Source: Bacillota bacterium
GTDB lineage: Bacteria > Bacillota > Dethiobacteria > Dethiobacterales > Dethiobacteraceae
DNA: 7,392 nt
NCBI GenBank assembly: GCA_012841735.1
Contig: DUUE01000441.1
Span: forward strand, 1 to 7,392
Direction of reading: 5' to 3'
Positions 4,334-7,392 of the stretch are shown here, one piece after another; positions within the stretch are counted from its first letter, which is position 1; every line of letters begins with the position of its first letter. The notes beneath the pieces were generated by a model. The model saw nothing but the letters and a program-made list of their open reading frames with translations. It was not told where the DNA came from and did not search any database. The position numbers and the translations under genes are program-made.

Positions 4334-7165
4334 TTAAATGGGATTTGCCTTGATTTCTTCCAGTTCCTCTTCAAGATCGGAACCAAGATAGTATTTTTCC
4401 GGTTTTAATTCTTCACCGCGCTGCTTGGCCTCCCAGGCGGCTTTAACCTTGTCGGCCGTTGCCGGCAGTTCGTAAATACGGACACCACAGGCGTTGTTAA
4501 TGGCATTGATGACGGCCATGTGGTTGGAGGACTGGAAGCACTCGGAGCAGCCGCAGGAACCGTGCGGCCCGGCAGGACGCGGGTTCTCCACCAGGATTAC
4601 GTTGAAATCATCGGGAATATCGGAGATGGTGGGGATGCCGCAGCCGGCCATGTTGCCGTGTTTTTTCAGTGCTTCATATTCCTCTGTCAGGGCAAAGCCG
4701 ATGCTGTGGGACAGACCACCGTAAGCCTGGCCTTCAACTGCCAGGCGGTTGCCGACCACACCCACATCCGCCACGCAGGTGTATCTTAATACTTTGGTTT
4801 TGCCGGTATTGACATCCACTTCCACCTGGGCCACGTTTACACAATACATGTAGGTGGGGTTCTTTTCACCTTCCCCTGTATTGGGATCCAGTCCGGGCGG
4901 CAGACCGATATTGAACTGGTCATAATGGCCCACATACTTGGTGGGAATACCTTCCGCAACCATCTCGTCATAGGTGCGGTAGGTGCCGTCTTCCTTACGC
5001 ATGGCTGCCATCAGCTTATTGGCGGCATCAATGGTGGCGTTGCCCGCCATGTAGTGGGAGCGGCTGGCGGCTGCCAGGCCGGTATCGGGGCAGGTCTTGG
5101 TGTCGTTCATTACCAGCCTGACCTGGTCGGGAGTAACGCCCAGCGGCTCCAGCGCTTTGACGGCATGGGTCAGGGCTCCGATATCGCCGCCTTGTCCCAT
5201 ATCCTCCCAGGTGCTGTAGTGGGTGAAAGTCCCGTCGGGATTCAGTTCAAGGGCCACTTCGGCGGAGTCGAACATACCGATGGTGATAATGAATCCGCCC
5301 ATACTGATCCCCACACCCACATGCCTGCCTTCAGCCTTGGCGGCTTCCGCTTCCGCCTTGTATTCATCGTATATGGGCTTGGCTTTTTCCAGCAGGGAAG
5401 GATAGACATAATCATGGTAGGGACGGCTGTTGATTGTCAGGTCGCCGGGCCTGGCCGCATTGCGATAACGGAATTCCCACGGATCAACTCCCGCTTTTTC
5501 CGCAAGCATGTCAATCAGTGCTTCCGTGGTGGTGTAAATTTGCGGGGCACCAAAGCCGCGATAGGCGATGTTAAAAGCATGGTTCGTTGTGCCGCCGCGG
5601 GCAAGCGCCCTGATCTTGGGAATATTGTAGCCGTGGAAACCGACGGAAACCAGGTTGTTAAAGATCTTGGAAGCGACAACGGCATAGGCACCGTGGTCCA
5701 AAGCCACATCATATTCGGCGGCAGTAATTTTGCCGTTTTCGTCGCAGGCCAGCCTGCCGTTGGTAAAGGTGGCCGACCTTTTCCCGCTCATATGGTTAAA
5801 TTCTTCATAACTGAGGGTAAGCGTAACGGGCATGTTCAGGTTCTGGACGGCAGTGACGGCCAGTGCATAGGTATGCGCACTGACTGTGTAGCCGAAAGAG
5901 CCGCCCACAGTGTTGAGAATCATGCGGATTTCTTCCTTCGGAATGCCACAGGCATTGGCAACGGCTTCAATGGTCTCAGTCATGGCCTGGGATTTGCATT
6001 GTATGGTCATCATGCCGTCTGCACCGATATATGCCTGGACAACATCCGGTTCAAGGGGCAGGTGGGGTTCATGCTGTGAATGGAAACTGCCTTCCACCAC
6101 ATAAGCCGCATCTTCGAAATCTTCCTCGGTCACTTCACCCTTGAAAAGCGGCTGCTTCAGGTAATAGTTGGGCAGGTCTTCGTGCAACTGGATTGAGTTG
6201 GGCATAACGGCTTCGGGGAAGGTCATGTATGCCGGCAAAATTTCCAGGTGCTGCTTGACTTTCTTGGCCGCCTCGCGGGCATGCTCCTCCGTATCGGCGG
6301 CGACCAAAGCCACCACATCGCCGCGGCGGCAGATTTTTTTGCCGGCTATCACCGGGAATTCGGTAATGCCGCTGCCCAGCCGGCGCGGGGTAATGGCGGG
6401 GGCATCCAAGTTGTTTGTGCCTTTAACATCTTGGGCGGTCATTACTTTATACACGCCGGGCATCTTTTCCGCTTCAGACACATCGATCTCAATAATGTTG
6501 GCATGATGGACTTCAGAAATAACCACCGCCAGGTGGGCCACACCTTCGGGCAGTTTATGCTTGAGATCATCGCCGTAATCGGCAAGGCCGCAGACTTTGG
6601 CCAGGGCGCTCGGCCGCGGATGGCGGGAACCGTACATATCCTTTTCTTTTTCAAAATCATAGGTAATATCTTCCATGGTTGCCTCGCCGCGCATTACTTT
6701 GGCGGCGGCCATGACGGCATCGACAAGGGGCTTGTACCCGGTGCAGCGGCAAATATTTCTGTGCCTGGCAAACCACTCACGCACTTCCTCACGTGTAGGA
6801 CTAAGGTTTTCAGACAGCAAGCCGTACGCGGAAACAATAAAACCCGGAGTACAGAAACCGCACTGTACGCCACCATATGTAATCCAGGCCTGTTGCAGGG
6901 GATGCAGATGCTGCGGCGTACCAATGCCCTCAATGGTGAGAACCTTGCTGTATTCCGGGACATCCTTCATTTTTTTCGTGCAGGAACGAATTACTTTGCC
7001 GTCAAGCAGGACGGAACAGGCACCGCAGACTCCCGTGCCGCAGCCGACCTTTACGCCTGTCAGGCCCATCCGGCGCAGGGCTAATGCCAGCGAGTCCTTT
7101 TCCGGATTGTAAACGACAGACCTGTCAACGCCGTTAATGTTTAATATTTTCCTGTCCAGTCTCAT
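4334..7165 (-). CDS. mop: Molybdenum aldehyde oxidoreductase, Desulfovibrio gigas Mop type (2x[2Fe-2S] + molybdopterin domain, no FAD domain)
   Basis: The start is ATG 7165, giving 943 residues, because AAAGGGTGG lies 4 bp upstream; the frame extends to a TTG at 7195 that lacks such a site. The family oxidises aldehydes (or hydroxylates related carbonyl or N-heterocyclic substrates) with water as the oxygen source. Electrons pass from a Mo-pterin through two [2Fe-2S] clusters to an acceptor. Visible: a plant-ferredoxin-type cluster with C42, C47, C50, C62; a four-helix cluster with C102, C105, C139, C141; then directly the Mo-binding domains from about 178. Landmarks are GGSFGY at 421-426, AYRGFGAPQ at 534-542, GQGGDIG at 657-663, SRSHYMAGNA at 701-710, and the active-site segment with E875, which aligns with the catalytic Glu869 of D. 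gigas. The FAD domain of xanthine dehydrogenases is absent, so a flavodoxin, ferredoxin or similar acceptor is likely. There is no signal peptide, so it is cytosolic. Oddities: the loop around E875 is GSCGCSEC, where D. gigas has a GVGE-type motif, and there is a charged C-terminal tail of about 30 residues (EEELEEIKANPI). It has its own promoter and terminator, with no cofactor-maturation genes nearby. Substrate is not predictable. Confidence 0.93.
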   Translation of the reverse strand: MRLDRKILNINGVDRSVVYNPEKDSLALALRRMGLTGVKVGCGTGVCGACSVLLDGKVIRSCTKKMKDVPEYSKVLTIEGIGTPQHLHPLQQAWITYGGVQCGFCTPGFIVSAYGLLSENLSPTREEVREWFARHRNICRCTGYKPLVDAVMAAAKVMRGEATMEDITYDFEKEKDMYGSRHPRPSALAKVCGLADYGDDLKHKLPEGVAHLAVVISEVHHANIIEIDVSEAEKMPGVYKVMTAQDVKGTNNLDAPAITPRRLGSGITEFPVIAGKKICRRGDVVALVAADTEEHAREAAKKVKQHLEILPAYMTFPEAVMPNSIQLHEDLPNYYLKQPLFKGEVTEEDFEDAAYVVEGSFHSQHEPHLPLEPDVVQAYIGADGMMTIQCKSQAMTETIEAVANACGIPKEEIRMILNTVGGSFGYTVSAHTYALAVTAVQNLNMPVTLTLSYEEFNHMSGKRSATFTNGRLACDENGKITAAEYDVALDHGAYAVVASKIFNNLVSVGFHGYNIPKIRALARGGTTNHAFNIAYRGFGAPQIYTTTEALIDMLAEKAGVDPWEFRYRNAARPGDLTINSRPYHDYVYPSLLEKAKPIYDEYKAEAEAAKAEGRHVGVGISMGGFIITIGMFDSAEVALELNPDGTFTHYSTWEDMGQGGDIGALTHAVKALEPLGVTPDQVRLVMNDTKTCPDTGLAAASRSHYMAGNATIDAANKLMAAMRKEDGTYRTYDEMVAEGIPTKYVGHYDQFNIGLPPGLDPNTGEGEKNPTYMYCVNVAQVEVDVNTGKTKVLRYTCVADVGVVGNRLAVEGQAYGGLSHSIGFALTEEYEALKKHGNMAGCGIPTISDIPDDFNVILVENPRPAGPHGSCGCSECFQSSNHMAVINAINNACGVRIYELPATADKVKAAWEAKQRGEELKPEKYYLGSDLEEELEEIKANPI

Positions 7166-7221
7166 TTTCCCACCCTTTCTTTTAATATTATCCAAAATAG
7201 CAAGTATTTTCAGCCAATTTA

Positions 7222-7251
7222 ATTATAAGGATAAACCTGGCGTTATGTCAA
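7222..7251 (-). promoter_or_regulatory. Strong sigma-A promoter of the mop-type gene
   Basis: Read on the minus strand, a consensus -35 TTGACA (7251-7246) is followed after 18 bp by a consensus -10 TATAAT (7227-7222). Transcription would start near 7215, leaving a leader of about 50 nt before the ATG at 7165. Both hexamers match the consensus exactly, so basal strength should be high and repression is the natural form of control. Confidence 0.8.
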
Positions 7252-7264
7252 TACATACATAACG
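7241..7264. promoter_or_regulatory. Perfect inverted repeat over the -35 box: candidate ModE-like (molybdate-responsive) operator
   Basis: CGTTATGT (7241-7248) and ACATAACG (7257-7264) are perfect 8-bp inverted arms separated by 8 bp. The site covers the -35 hexamer (7246-7251). From memory, the E. coli modA operator bound by ModE has the same 24-bp layout, with arms CGTTATAT and ACATAACG. This site differs from it by a single base in the arms. The gene controlled is a molybdenum enzyme. The palindrome is seen directly; the ModE assignment is inference, and no modE gene is in the window. Confidence 0.55.
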
Positions 7265-7272
7265 CACAATAG

Positions 7273-7392
7273 TGTCAAGCCACTTTAGGTTTTGGGAGAG
7301 CCTCACATCACTCACACTACGTTAGGTTCATTTAATATTTTCAAAACAGATCGAGTGAAGTTGCTCCCACCTTTGAAAAGTGGCACATTGTC
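7273..7392. mobile_element. Possible insertion-sequence end (IS21-like?), continues past the right edge
   Basis: From 7273 the sequence begins TGTCAAGCCACTTT. GCCACTTT (7279-7286) recurs inverted as AAAGTGGC (7377-7384), and that second copy is part of an imperfect 17-bp palindrome (7367-7383). No coding frame is apparent. A TGT start together with repeated inner GCCACTTT motifs is reminiscent of the multi-repeat termini of IS21-family elements. Neither the transposase nor the other end is in the window, so this may simply be intergenic DNA. Confidence 0.3.

Noticed and set aside
4925..6079. Plus-strand 384-aa open frame opposite the molybdoenzyme gene
   Set aside because: It is glycine/histidine/valine-rich with no family resemblance, and the opposite strand encodes well-conserved molybdopterin-domain motifs throughout. 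It is a shadow of high-GC third positions.
6248..7084. Plus-strand 278-aa open frame opposite the iron-sulfur domains
   Set aside because: The minus strand here carries all eight cluster cysteines in correct spacing; the plus frame has no ribosome-binding site or family similarity.
7166..7195. Extension of the molybdoenzyme by 10 residues to TTG 7195
   Set aside because: TTG is a weak start without a ribosome-binding site, and the added residues are encoded by the ribosome-binding site of ATG 7165.

Overview
The window most likely comes from an anaerobic, moderately GC-rich low-GC-phylum (Firmicutes) bacterium of the Clostridia, perhaps Peptococcaceae-like. This is inferred from three things: a bacterial RqcH of Bacillota type, a DUF4321-type small membrane protein, and a Desulfovibrio gigas-type molybdenum aldehyde oxidoreductase. 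The strong purine-rich Shine-Dalgarno sequences and canonical sigma-A promoters also fit. The species cannot be fixed from the sequence alone.

Layout. Positions 1-891 (minus) hold the N-terminal 297 residues of a PacL/SERCA-type Ca2+ P-type ATPase that runs off the left edge. It is divergent from rqcH (1039-2775, plus), which encodes the ribosome quality-control factor that adds C-terminal alanine tails. The 147-bp region between them holds an extended -10 promoter for rqcH, a terminator-like hairpin and a small palindrome. rqcH converges with, and overlaps by 4 bp, an unrecognised 101-aa gene (2772-3077, minus). Next come four very small genes in mixed orientation: an SPW-repeat-like membrane protein (3211-3396, plus) with its own terminator, a 44-aa single-span membrane peptide (3491-3625, plus), a 58-aa cytosolic hypothetical (3639-3815, minus) and a DUF4321-like membrane protein (3945-4187, minus). 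The stop codon of the last lies in the loop of its own terminator.

The right half is one large minus-strand gene (4334-7165) for a 943-aa molybdenum hydroxylase. It has two [2Fe-2S] domains fused directly to the molybdopterin-binding part, with no FAD domain, as in D. gigas aldehyde oxidoreductase (Mop). It has its own terminator and a near-perfect sigma-A promoter (TTGACA, 18 bp, TATAAT). A perfect inverted repeat, CGTTATGT-N8-ACATAACG, covers the -35 hexamer and resembles the molybdate-responsive ModE operator. A molybdenum enzyme under a molybdate-sensing repressor is therefore the most interesting hypothesis here. From about 7273 to the right edge the DNA is non-coding and has features of an insertion-sequence end.

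The genes do not form one obvious pathway. Calcium transport, ribosome rescue, small membrane proteins and aldehyde oxidation look like independent, mostly single-gene transcription units. No CRISPR array, rRNA or tRNA was seen, and no clear multi-gene novel system.
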